64,000 nt of DNA from Halodurantibacterium daqingensis (GTDB lineage: Bacteria; Pseudomonadota; Alphaproteobacteria; Rhodobacterales; Rhodobacteraceae), in NCBI RefSeq assembly GCF_042666235.1, contig NZ_JBHTFQ010000005.1, positions 124,001-188,000 on the forward strand. The letters are read 5' to 3'. Numbering within the stretch: the stretch's first letter is position 1; the number at the start of each line of letters is the position of its first letter. The position numbers and the translations under genes were made by a program. The notes under the pieces are model-generated. The model was not told the origin of the DNA, ran no database searches, and saw only the letters and a program-made list of their open reading frames with translations. Shown one piece after another: positions 52,719-61,178 of this stretch.

Positions 52719-53611
52719 TCCGCCGCATCCTGCGCCGCGCAGGTCAGTGCGGCCTCGATCAGCGGCACATGTGTCCAGGGCAGGAAATGATCGGCCTCGT
52801 CGATCATCACGATCCTGAGCGGCGCTGTCAGCCGAGCACGCAGATACTCTATATTCGCAGGTGGAACGAGCGTGTCCGCCAGGCCCTGCAACATCGTGAC
52901 CGGGGCGCCGATCCCTGGAAGATCCACAGCCAGATCCTCAAGCTCGGCGCGAAGGGCCAGCAGTTCGGCATTGGCATGTGCCAGTTCGACCGGAAGCAAG
53001 GCCTCGAAGAACTCGAGCGCGGCGATCTGCTGCAGGGGATGGGTTTCCTCCAGCGCGGGATCGGCCGCCGCTCCGATCAGCACCACCGCGGCCACCTGCG
53101 CGGGATAATCCGCCGCAAGCCGCAACGCCACCGGACCGCCGTAGGAATAGCCTACCAGCACCGCCCCCGGCCCATCCTGCGACGGCAGAAGCGGCGCCAC
53201 CGCACGGGCCTGTGCGCCAAGATCGACAACGGCCGTGTCTTGCCCGCTGTCGCCAAAGCCCGGACGGTCGACGGCAATCCGATACTGGCCTTCGGGCACC
53301 TCGGTCAGGAAGGGGGCCCATTCCTCGGCAAGCCCGGGGCTGCCGTGCAGCAACAGAACGCGCTGTGCGGCAGGCTGCCCCGCGGCAAGATAGGCAAGGC
53401 TTCCGCCTTCCGACGGGCGGACAATCCGGCGGACGCCGCGGTCATCGGGAAGCTCGACGTCGAGCCCGAGGCCGGTGATGGCCGTGAACTGTTCGCGCAG
53501 GGGTTGAAGCGGGCGCAGGATCACGTCCAGCGCCGCCTCGGCCGCGCTTGGTTCGGGGGCGGCAATCCGGATTTCGGCGGGAAGGGGACAGGTGGCAAGT
53601 TCGGCGATCAT
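52706..53611 (-). CDS. Alpha/beta hydrolase
   Basis: 301 residues. A leader of about 75 residues is followed by the hydrolase core: VLLLHGSPGLAEEW (oxyanion region), AVDRPGFGDSG, the nucleophile elbow GYSYG, and late Asp and His in LADTLVPP and DEADHFLPW. It starts 65 bp after the ATP-grasp gene in the same direction. The ATG at 53611 was chosen because longer versions run into the upstream gene. Substrate unknown. Confidence 0.83.
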   Translation of the reverse strand: MIAELATCPLPAEIRIAAPEPSAAEAALDVILRPLQPLREQFTAITGLGLDVELPDDRGVRRIVRPSEGGSLAYLAAGQPAAQRVLLLHGSPGLAEEWAPFLTEVPEGQYRIAVDRPGFGDSGQDTAVVDLGAQARAVAPLLPSQDGPGAVLVGYSYGGPVALRLAADYPAQVAAVVLIGAAADPALEETHPLQQIAALEFFEALLPVELAHANAELLALRAELEDLAVDLPGIGAPVTMLQGLADTLVPPANIEYLRARLTAPLRIVMIDEADHFLPWTHVPLIEAALTCAAQDAADQSR

Positions 53612-53676
53612 CACGGCTCTCGGTGCGAAGGGGCAGGCCCGCAGATTGGGCCGTCGATGCAGGACAGTCCAGTTCT

Positions 53677-54843
53677 TCACGAACTCGGCGGATAGGCTTT
53701 CCGCAGGCGTTCCTGGCGGCGCTGCAGTGCCAGCATCTGCCGCAGGCCAGCCGGGCGATGCCCCTGTCGCCGCATCGCGGCGCCGATCGCGAACAGCTTG
53801 CGGTATTGCCGCCAAAGTGTGCGGTAGGCGCTGGAAAGGCTGGTGGCGCCTTCCCAGAGGTGGAGCATTTCCGCCCCTGCCCCGTTCAGCTCGACGATCA
53901 GAAAATCGCGCCCTTCCTGAAGCGCCTCGAGGCTCGAGAAGCGGATGTCGAAGCGGCCGAAGTGGAAGTCGGGAATCTCGCGCGCGATGGTATCGACGAT
54001 CTCCTCGAGCGCGGGCGTAACCTGATCCAGAGCGCTCCGATAGACCGCGCCAAGCCGCGCGCTTCGGGCGTTGGTCAGGATCACCACCTCGCCGGGCGCA
54101 GGAATGCTGCCCCAGCCGGCGGGGCTGCGCGCCTGATACACCGCGCGGTTCGCGGCAAGCACCGGATCGGCGACAACCAGATCAGCCACGCTTTTTCGCC
54201 CGTCGCCAATGACATGCGGCGCGTAGTTCAGCGCGAGCGAGACGATCCGGCCCCTCGCCGCCCCCGGTTCGCGGATATAGAAGATCCCCGCCTCACCCTG
54301 AAAGCGGACAAGTTTCTGCAGCAGGATCCGCAACCCGGCCCCCGCCGGTGCCAGGTAGGCGCGCAGATCCGTCACATCCTGCAGTGCCCGCACTCCCCAT
54401 CCCTGATAGCCGCGATCGGGCTTGGCGACGACGGGGAAATCGATTCCTGCACCCCGCAGGGCGGCAAGCGCCTCGGCCTCGGCGGCATCGGCGCTTTCAC
54501 CGCCGCGGCAAAGCACGACATAGGGGGCCGTGAACTGCCGTCCCACGGGGCCGAACAGCCCCAGCCCCTGCGCCTTGCTCTCCCCCCAGAGCCCGCCCAC
54601 CTCCATCGAGGGATTCGCTGCGGTCGGCAGGGTGAGGCTGCCGTGGCGAAGCGCAAGCCCCAGCCACATCAGTGCGGGCAGCAGATAAAAGACAGGATCG
54701 TTCAGCCGGCGCTTGAACATGGGGTAAAGCGGGCCAGGCGCGAGGGCCGGCATGCCCGGATGGATCAAGGCGCCCAGCAGGGGCGGATCTTTCAGGTCTG
54801 GGGCACCGGGCGAAGGGCGGGTCGTCGCAGGCTCGTGTGGCAT
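53677..54843 (-). CDS. ATP-grasp-fold protein of unknown specificity
   Basis: 388 residues. The middle and C-terminal halves fit the ATP-grasp fold: FPVVAKPDRGYQGWGV (lysine and flexible glycine loop, about 140-155), LLQKLVRFQGEAGIFYIR, then FHFGRFDIRF and DFLIVELNGAGAEM with the metal-binding Asp, Glu and Asn near the end. The N-terminal ~60 residues include a hydrophobic segment (PVFYLLPALMWLGLALRHG) and may be membrane-associated. Such genes are often mis-labelled D-Ala-D-Ala ligase. Here the neighbours are an alpha/beta hydrolase and a DedA-like protein, so a cell-envelope role is possible. Confidence 0.7.
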   Translation of the reverse strand: MPHEPATTRPSPGAPDLKDPPLLGALIHPGMPALAPGPLYPMFKRRLNDPVFYLLPALMWLGLALRHGSLTLPTAANPSMEVGGLWGESKAQGLGLFGPVGRQFTAPYVVLCRGGESADAAEAEALAALRGAGIDFPVVAKPDRGYQGWGVRALQDVTDLRAYLAPAGAGLRILLQKLVRFQGEAGIFYIREPGAARGRIVSLALNYAPHVIGDGRKSVADLVVADPVLAANRAVYQARSPAGWGSIPAPGEVVILTNARSARLGAVYRSALDQVTPALEEIVDTIAREIPDFHFGRFDIRFSSLEALQEGRDFLIVELNGAGAEMLHLWEGATSLSSAYRTLWRQYRKLFAIGAAMRRQGHRPAGLRQMLALQRRQERLRKAYPPSS

Positions 54844-55013
54844 CGCATTCCTCTAGCAGCTTGCGCGGCGCGCCGCCACCGCAACCGGACCGGCCGGCGT
54901 GCAGACTGTCCGGCCAGAACGCCACAAAGCGAGGCTGATCGGGGGCTTGACCATCGCCTCTGGATGCGGCACCCCGGATCGGGCCGCCACGGCATGACAG
55001 CAGAGGATCGCCC

Positions 55014-55940
55014 GTGCTTTCGACCGTCTTTCTGGCGCTGGTGCCGATCGCGCTGCTGATCGCCCTTGGACATATCCTTCGGCGGCATGGTTTCCTGCCG
55101 GCATCCTTCTGGCCCGAGGCCGAGCGGCTGAGCTATTTCATCCTTCTGCCGGCGCTGTTCGCTCATGGGCTGGGAACCGCCGATCTGGGCACGGTGCCGC
55201 TTGGGTCGCTGGTCGTGGCGCTGATCCTGCCCATCCTCGGCGTAGCGGTGCTGCTCGTGGTGGCGCAGCGGCTGATCGGCTTTGATGGCCGCGCCTTCAC
55301 CTCGGTCTTTCAGGGCGGCATCCGGTTCAACAACTATGTCGGCATTTCGGCAGCAGCGGCGCTGTTCGGCCCTTCGGCGGTGGGTCTTGCGGCCGTCGCC
55401 AATGCGACGATCGTGCCCACGGTCAACGTTCTCTCGGTTCTGGCCTTTGCTGCCTATGGTGAGGGGCGTGCCTCGGTGCGCGGCGTGATGCGGGGCATTG
55501 CCACCAATCCGCTGATCCTGGGCTGCGCGGCGGGGCTTGTTCTTCAGACGGCCGGAATTGCCCTGCCGCCGGGGATCGACGGCACCCTTCGCGCCCTGGG
55601 GCAGGCGGCGCTGCCGCTGGGCCTCTTGTGCGTGGGGGCAGCGCTGGACTGGTCGGCGCTGGGACGCGGCAAGGGGCCGACCCTCGTGGCAAGCGGCGCC
55701 AAGTTCGTCATCCTGCCGCTGGCAACGGTTGTCACCTGCCTCTGGCTGGGGCTCAGTGGCACGACAGCAATGGTTGCCGTTCTTTTTCAGTCCCTTCCGA
55801 CCGCATCTTCATCCTATGTGATGGCACGGCAACTGGGTGGGGACGCCGCGCTCATGGCGGGGATCATTGCCTTCCAGACACTTGCGGCCGCGGTTCTGCT
55901 GCCCCTGGCGCTGATCGGGGCGAAAATCCTGTTCACCTAA
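55014..55940 (+). CDS. AEC-family transporter
   Basis: 308 residues and about ten helices with the auxin-efflux-carrier pattern: an early LGHILRRHGFLP turn, then GIRFNNYVGISAAAALFG, an NPLILGCAAGLVLQ segment and a final SSYVMARQLGGDAALMAG segment. Bacterial members export or take up malate and other organic acids. The GTG at 55014 is supported by AGAGGA 7 bp upstream. It is divergent from the ATP-grasp gene and slightly overlaps the next gene on the other strand. Confidence 0.87.
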   Translation: MLSTVFLALVPIALLIALGHILRRHGFLPASFWPEAERLSYFILLPALFAHGLGTADLGTVPLGSLVVALILPILGVAVLLVVAQRLIGFDGRAFTSVFQGGIRFNNYVGISAAAALFGPSAVGLAAVANATIVPTVNVLSVLAFAAYGEGRASVRGVMRGIATNPLILGCAAGLVLQTAGIALPPGIDGTLRALGQAALPLGLLCVGAALDWSALGRGKGPTLVASGAKFVILPLATVVTCLWLGLSGTTAMVAVLFQSLPTASSSYVMARQLGGDAALMAGIIAFQTLAAAVLLPLALIGAKILFT

Positions 55941-56548
55941 AGCCGCGCCTGAAGTTCCTTCTGCAACCGGCGCCGTGCGAGAAGTGACCGAATCTGCCGG
56001 GTCCGCAAGGTCGCGGGCTTGACCCGGATCGTGTCGCCCTCCCCCTCGATGGTGAACCGGCGTTTTGCGGCAATCAGCGTCGCATTCGAGGCCGCCGAGG
56101 CCACCACCACCACCTCGAGGCAGTCGAGACTGCCTGGATCGAGCGCCAGCCCCGTGCCCCCCCGCGCCCGGCCAAGAAGATCGGCGAAACTGCCGATGTC
56201 GGCGGATTGCGCCGAGCGGAGCGGCCCCTGGTTCGTCGCCTCGCCGGGCCGGTGCAGGTCTTCCGGGCGCAATTCGTCGCGATCGGTGACGAAGGCGCGC
56301 GTTTCCCCGTCCTGGCCGCGCAGGCAAAGCACGATGTCCGAGACATAGATCGGCTCCATCCCGAGGTTGCTGACAAAGCAGCGCAGGTTGAGGCCGCGGC
56401 CCGCACCGGTGCTGATCAGGATCTCGGTTCGGGTCTGGCGCAGGAAGGTCACAAGGAAAAGCTGCAGATACACCAGCCAGACGAGCACCATGATCCCGTT
56501 CAGCGCCAGATCGATCTCGGTGCTTCGGCTCGTGATCCATTCCCACAT
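55937..56548 (-). CDS. Membrane-anchored protein of unknown function
   Basis: 203 residues with one N-terminal membrane helix (about 14-34, LALNGIMVLVWLVYLQLFLV). A soluble, beta-rich domain follows (FVSNLGMEPIYVSDIVLCLR, DCLEVVVVASAASNATLI), and the C-terminus is Arg-rich. The start at 56548 is set by the upstream gene ending at 56589. It is the last gene of the minus-strand group with metallophosphoesterase and lipid-kinase genes, so an envelope role is possible. I do not recognise the family. Confidence 0.6.
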   Translation of the reverse strand: MWEWITSRSTEIDLALNGIMVLVWLVYLQLFLVTFLRQTRTEILISTGAGRGLNLRCFVSNLGMEPIYVSDIVLCLRGQDGETRAFVTDRDELRPEDLHRPGEATNQGPLRSAQSADIGSFADLLGRARGGTGLALDPGSLDCLEVVVVASAASNATLIAAKRRFTIEGEGDTIRVKPATLRTRQIRSLLARRRLQKELQARL

Positions 56549-56588
56549 GCGGCGCTTCCGGTTGCTTGTCCCAGTCACAACCGCCTGC

Positions 56589-57404
56589 TCAGGACCCGGT
56601 TCCGCCCTCCTCCTGTCCCGCCCAGCCCGAACCGCTGCGATGCATGTGGAGAACGGGCAGGGCGACAAATCCGTCGGGCGTGGCCACATATCGGGTGACC
56701 GACAGTCGCGGACCCTCGCGGGTAATGAGATTGAAGTCGTTTTCCTCGCCACGTTGACGGGTTGAGAGGCCAGTTCCCGCCTGGATCTGCAAGGCCCCCG
56801 CCCCGGCCCGCAGGCGGCGATAGGGGCCGACGGACCATTTGTGCAGATGGCCGGTCAGCACGATGTCCAGCCCGCAGGCGCGCAGGCGGCGCAGCGCCTC
56901 CTGTGCGCCGCGGGTCGGGGTCTTGCCGGCATCGGCGGCCTGCTCGAAGGGATGATGCGCAACCAGAACCCGAAGCGCCTGAGGTGGCGCCGCCCGGAAC
57001 CGCGCGCAGGCCCGGGCAAGCGACCCGCTGCGCACGCGGCCGCGCTGCCAGCTGAGCGGATCGGCGGTGTTCATCCCCGCCACCACGAGTTCGGCTGAGG
57101 AAAATCCGGGTTCAAGCTCGGGGCCGAAGGCGCGCCGGAAGCCGCGCCAGGGATGAAAGAACCGCTGCGCGAGATTGTAAAGCGGTACATCGTGGTTGCC
57201 CGGAACGCTCAGAACCCGGGCGTCGAGTCGGGAGATGAACGCCTGCGCGCTACGGAACTGGCCGGCAAGCGCCCGTTGGGTCAGATCCCCGGAGATGACC
57301 ACCAGATCCGGTTGCAGCCGATTGACGGCGGCCAGCATCGGCGCGTGCAGTTCCGGCCGGTCGCGGCCGAAATGCAGGTCGGACATGTGAACCAGCCTCA
57401 CCAT
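56589..57404 (-). CDS. Calcineurin-like metallophosphoesterase
   Basis: 271 residues with the full dinuclear-metal motif set: DLHFG (about 9-13), GDLTQ (about 39-43), GNHD (about 69-72), HHPF and TGHLHK. The closest general types are the Icc/CpdA-like and lipid-headgroup phosphodiesterases. It follows the diacylglycerol-kinase-like gene by 9 bp, so it may act on a phosphorylated lipid or a glycerophosphodiester. This is inference from position. Confidence 0.87.
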   Translation of the reverse strand: MVRLVHMSDLHFGRDRPELHAPMLAAVNRLQPDLVVISGDLTQRALAGQFRSAQAFISRLDARVLSVPGNHDVPLYNLAQRFFHPWRGFRRAFGPELEPGFSSAELVVAGMNTADPLSWQRGRVRSGSLARACARFRAAPPQALRVLVAHHPFEQAADAGKTPTRGAQEALRRLRACGLDIVLTGHLHKWSVGPYRRLRAGAGALQIQAGTGLSTRQRGEENDFNLITREGPRLSVTRYVATPDGFVALPVLHMHRSGSGWAGQEEGGTGS

Positions 57405-57413
57405 GCGCCAAGG

Positions 57414-58397
57414 CTAGGCATCATGGGATGCTGGTGCAAGACCGGGGTGGCGCCCGGGCACCAGCACCTCAAGCGCGCCCTGTTCAAGGGTGAAGTGAAA
57501 CGGGCCTTCCAGCCGTGCCCGTTCCCCGTCGCGCGCCACCCGGTTGCGCGCGGCCGGGGTGGCAATGGTCAGATCCCGCGCGCCCAGCAGTTCGAAGTCG
57601 CGCGACCGGGACAGCCGGCCCGTGGCCAGCGCAATTGCGCTGCGGATCATGCCCCAGCGCCCTTTTTCGGGGGCGATGAAAACCGCAAACCGGCCGTTCT
57701 CGATGATCTCCTGCCCGTCGAGCGAGAGTTGCTCAAGCTGGAATGCATTGAGCATGACGAAGACAAGCGGCGAGCGAAGCTGACGCCGCTCGCCGTCCAG
57801 ATCAAGATCCAGCATCATCGCGTGCCTGCCGCCCAGAAGCGCCCGCAGCACCGACCAGTAGGCAGCCGCGCGGCTGCGGCCCCAGCGGTCATAGACCCTT
57901 TCCCGCATGGCAAGGATGGCAGGATAGGCGCCGATGCTGGCGTTGTTCAGAAAGACCCGGCCGTTGACGCGTCCCACCGGTATCCGGCGTGGCACCCCGT
58001 CCTGCAGCAGTGCCACGGCGGCCTCCAGATCCGCCGGAATGCCAAGCGAGCGGGCAAAATAGTTGAAGGTTCCCAGCGGCAGCACCCCCATCGGTGTATC
58101 CGATCCCGCAAGCGCTGCAGCAATGCCGCAGATCGTGCCGTCGCCCCCGGCAGCGACAATGACCGCGTGGCCTTCGGAAAGTGCCTGCCGTGCCTGATCG
58201 CCGACGGACCGTCGGCGGTCCAGCCGGCGCAGCACGACCTCACGGTCAAGCTTGCGCGCCGCCCCGAGGATCGCGGCCTCGGCAGCGCGCCCGCGGCGGC
58301 GGCCGGAGCCGGGGTTCATCAAGATACAGATCGTCCCGTCCCGGACGGTCGGCCGGCTCGCAGGTTCGGAAGGATCGGGGTCGAAAGAGGCTGTCAT
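57414..58397 (-). CDS. Diacylglycerol-kinase-family lipid kinase (DagK/YegS type)
   Basis: 327 residues. ICILMNPGSGRRRG at the start, IVAAGGDGTICGIAAAL (nucleotide-binding GGDGT, about residue 84), GVLPLGTFNYFARSL and the C-terminal beta-sandwich with FVMLNAFQLEQLSLDG identify the family. It would phosphorylate diacylglycerol or a related lipid. The ATG at 58397 is used; an ATG five codons earlier is possible. It is separated from the FGGY kinase by 133 bp and precedes a metallophosphoesterase. Confidence 0.87.
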   Translation of the reverse strand: MTASFDPDPSEPASRPTVRDGTICILMNPGSGRRRGRAAEAAILGAARKLDREVVLRRLDRRRSVGDQARQALSEGHAVIVAAGGDGTICGIAAALAGSDTPMGVLPLGTFNYFARSLGIPADLEAAVALLQDGVPRRIPVGRVNGRVFLNNASIGAYPAILAMRERVYDRWGRSRAAAYWSVLRALLGGRHAMMLDLDLDGERRQLRSPLVFVMLNAFQLEQLSLDGQEIIENGRFAVFIAPEKGRWGMIRSAIALATGRLSRSRDFELLGARDLTIATPAARNRVARDGERARLEGPFHFTLEQGALEVLVPGRHPGLAPASHDA

Positions 58398-58530
58398 CCT
58401 CGGGCGCTCCATGGGGCTGGACGGGCCAGCAGGCGGGGCATGATTGCCGGCGCGTGATCCAATGCGGCACGGCGCCATTGGTTCCGGCAGCCCAGGCCCC
58501 ATAGCGCCGCACGGCGCCCGGGGGGGCGGC

Positions 58531-59952
58531 TCACCGCCCGGTCGGATCCTGGCGCCAGCCGCGGGCGCGCGCCACCGCCTGCGCGAAACGCGCCTGCCAA
58601 TCCGCGCGCGGCACGTCGCGCGGAAGGTAACGGCGATCCTGCTGCGCCGGGGCCTCGCGCGTCAGCCCCAGGGCCGCGGCGGCAAGCTGGGCGGCACCAA
58701 GCGCAGTCAGATCGGCAAAGCTGCGCACCGTCACCGTGCGGCCGCTGCAATCAGCCAGCATCTGTGCGAAAGCTCCCGACCGGCTGACGCCGCCATCGAT
58801 CGAGATATTGCCCTTCAGCGGCGCGATACGGTCGATGGCGTCGATCACGCTGGCAGACATAAGCGCCATCCCCTCGACCAGAGCCTGAGCCATGTCGCGG
58901 CGATCGCTGTCATGGCCAAGCCCGATCAGGACGGGCGCGGCGCTGCGATCCCACCAGGGACAGGCGAGGCCGGAAAAGGCCGGTACAAAGACAAGGCCGC
59001 GGTCAATCGCTGGTGGACGGTCGAAGCAATCCAGCGCCTCGGGGCCGTCGATCAGGCCGGCGCGCTGCGCCCATTCCACGGCCGCACCGACGTCATAAAC
59101 GCCGCCGTCCACGGCATATTGCACCGGCGCGTTTCCGATCTGCCACGCAACTGTGGGCAACAGCCCCTCCCCGCGTTGCGGGCTGGTGCCGGTCAGCGCC
59201 AGGGCGAAGGCGCCGGTGCCAAAGGTCATCTTCGTGGCGCCCTTCTCGCGGCAGCCGTGTCCGTAAAGCGCCGCCTGCTGATCGGTCACCGAAGCCACAA
59301 CCGCCACGCCGTCGATGCTGCCGAAATCGCCTGCGGTCGGCCGGATCTCGGGCAGGCATTCGGACGGCACGCCGAACAGGGCGCAAAGCTCCGGATCCCA
59401 CTGGCAACTTGCCAGGTTCATCAATGCCGTGCGTGACGCGGTGCTGGGATCGGTGGCGGCGCGTCCGGTCAGCGCCTGAAGGAAAAAGGCGTCGGTGGTA
59501 CCCAGACACAGCCGCCCCGCACGATACGCTGCCTGCACTTCGGGCAGGTTGCGCATCAGCCATCCGAGCTTGCTGGCCGAGAAATAGGGATCGAGCGGCA
59601 GGCCGGACCGGGCGGCGACGATCGGCCCTGCGCCTTCGCGTTCAAGTGCGCGGCACTCGGCCTCGGTGCGGTTGTCCTGCCAGACGATGACGGGCGACAG
59701 CGCCGCGCCGGTGATGCGATCCCAGGCAAGGCAGCTTTCCCCCTGGTTCGCGATGGCCAGCGCCTCGGGCCGCGTGGTGGTGATTGCGGCGCGCAAGCCG
59801 GCCAGAAGCTCGGCCGGGTCATGTTCAACCCGGCCCGGTGCGGGGTGAAACTGGCGGTGGCGATGCATGAAGGCAAGCCGCGGCCCCTCATTGTCCCAGA
59901 CAAGGGCCTTGGTCGAGGTCGTTCCCTGATCCAGTGCCACGATCCGCATCAT
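58531..59952 (-). CDS. FGGY-family carbohydrate kinase, glycerol-kinase-like
   Basis: 473 residues with the GlpK layout: VALDQGTTSTKALVWD at the start, VIVWQDNRT, PYFSASKLGWL, VTDQQAALYGHGC, KMTFGTGAFAL and SIDGGVSRSGAF. The motif that is NQRET in GlpK reads NQGES, so the Arg that contacts glycerol (Arg83 in E. coli) is replaced by Gly, while the Glu, Tyr and Asp partners remain. It may act on another polyol. The start overlaps the upstream oxidoreductase stop (ATGA), tying it to a glycerol-3-phosphate-type dehydrogenase. Confidence 0.83.
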   Translation of the reverse strand: MMRIVALDQGTTSTKALVWDNEGPRLAFMHRHRQFHPAPGRVEHDPAELLAGLRAAITTTRPEALAIANQGESCLAWDRITGAALSPVIVWQDNRTEAECRALEREGAGPIVAARSGLPLDPYFSASKLGWLMRNLPEVQAAYRAGRLCLGTTDAFFLQALTGRAATDPSTASRTALMNLASCQWDPELCALFGVPSECLPEIRPTAGDFGSIDGVAVVASVTDQQAALYGHGCREKGATKMTFGTGAFALALTGTSPQRGEGLLPTVAWQIGNAPVQYAVDGGVYDVGAAVEWAQRAGLIDGPEALDCFDRPPAIDRGLVFVPAFSGLACPWWDRSAAPVLIGLGHDSDRRDMAQALVEGMALMSASVIDAIDRIAPLKGNISIDGGVSRSGAFAQMLADCSGRTVTVRSFADLTALGAAQLAAAALGLTREAPAQQDRRYLPRDVPRADWQARFAQAVARARGWRQDPTGR

Positions 59953-61178
59953 TGCCCCCTGAAACTGATCTGAATCGCGCCCGTGGGTGCCAGCCTGTTC
60001 GCGGTCAACGGCAGGGTGATGCGGGTTTCGGGTGTGCCCGAGACGCGGCGGCGCAAGATCAGCTGCCCGTTCTGCATCACCTCGGCCCAACCCCGTCCAT
60101 GCTCTGCCAGCCGAAGCTGCACCCCCGTCATGGCCCCCGCCCGCCCCGGCAGAACCTTCTGCGGCATCACCCAGCGCAGGCCCTTGCCTGCCTGAACCGG
60201 AACGGCATCCCGCCCTGCCTCAGGCCCGCCCGCCCGCAGATCCTCCAGCATCCGTTCGGCGATCCTGCGCCCCTCCTGCCAGCAATGACCGGCCGTTTCG
60301 ACGGGCCGCAACAGATTGCCGGCGGCAAAGACCTGCGGATCCGAGGTGCGGCCATCGTCATCCACCTCGGGGCCCCCCGTTCCGGGATCGAGCGCCAGGC
60401 CAAGGGCACGGGCGAGGCTCGCCTCCGGGGTGAAGCGGCCTGAAAAGACCACCCCGTCGCAATCAACGGTGCAGACGGAGCCGTCCGCCTGCGAAAGGCT
60501 CACGCTGGAGACCCGCCCCTTTCCCGCGATGTCGGTGATGCGACTGTCCGGGTGGAACGGCACCCCCATCAGGCGCGGGAACAGCGCCAGCAAAGGGGGC
60601 GTCATCGGTCGGGGGGACTCCTCGATCATAGCCACCGGCCGGATGCCGAGCTTGCGGCAGGTCAGGATCGCCGACAGCGCGACAAGTTCGCTTCCCACGA
60701 TCACCGGGCGCCGGAACGGGGCCCGATGCTCGAGGCAGGCGAATGCCTGCAGCGCCCCGGTGTTCATGATGCCCACCGGGCGCAGGCCCGGGACAAGCCG
60801 CGCCGCGCGGGTGGTTTCGCGGGTGCCAGTGGCCAGCAGGATGCGCCTTGCCGCGATCCGGCGCGGCCCTGAGGGCGTTGCAACGCGCAGCATCGACGGC
60901 TCGTCCCATCCGAGCACGCTGTGCTGTGTGGCCATCCGCACCCCCGCGGCCCGTGCCGCCTGCACCAGTCGGGCCGCATATCGCGGACCGGCCAGAACGC
61001 GGCCGAATTCGCGCATGCCGAACGGCGGATGGCCGCAATGCCGTGGCACGCCGCCGGCCTCGGTTTCGCGTTCAAGCAGCAGCACATCGCATCCGGCCCG
61101 GGCAAGCAGTGTCGCCGCGCCCAGGCCCGCGGGGCCACCGCCCACCACCACGATATCCGCTGCATCCTCAGGCATCAT
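59949..61178 (-). CDS. FAD/NAD(P)-dependent oxidoreductase, GlpA-partner type
   Basis: 409 residues. An FAD dinucleotide fold at the start (IVVVGGGPAGLGAATLLARAG) is followed by GGVPRHCGHPPFGMREFGR, the counterpart of a Cys-His region seen in oxidoreductases found next to GlpA-like dehydrogenases and DUF1667 proteins. A second nucleotide fold is near VIVGSELVALSAI. It probably passes electrons from the dehydrogenase subunit to a carrier. It overlaps both neighbours (ATGA), giving a three-gene coupled unit. Confidence 0.82.
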   Translation of the reverse strand: MMPEDAADIVVVGGGPAGLGAATLLARAGCDVLLLERETEAGGVPRHCGHPPFGMREFGRVLAGPRYAARLVQAARAAGVRMATQHSVLGWDEPSMLRVATPSGPRRIAARRILLATGTRETTRAARLVPGLRPVGIMNTGALQAFACLEHRAPFRRPVIVGSELVALSAILTCRKLGIRPVAMIEESPRPMTPPLLALFPRLMGVPFHPDSRITDIAGKGRVSSVSLSQADGSVCTVDCDGVVFSGRFTPEASLARALGLALDPGTGGPEVDDDGRTSDPQVFAAGNLLRPVETAGHCWQEGRRIAERMLEDLRAGGPEAGRDAVPVQAGKGLRWVMPQKVLPGRAGAMTGVQLRLAEHGRGWAEVMQNGQLILRRRVSGTPETRITLPLTANRLAPTGAIQISFRGQ

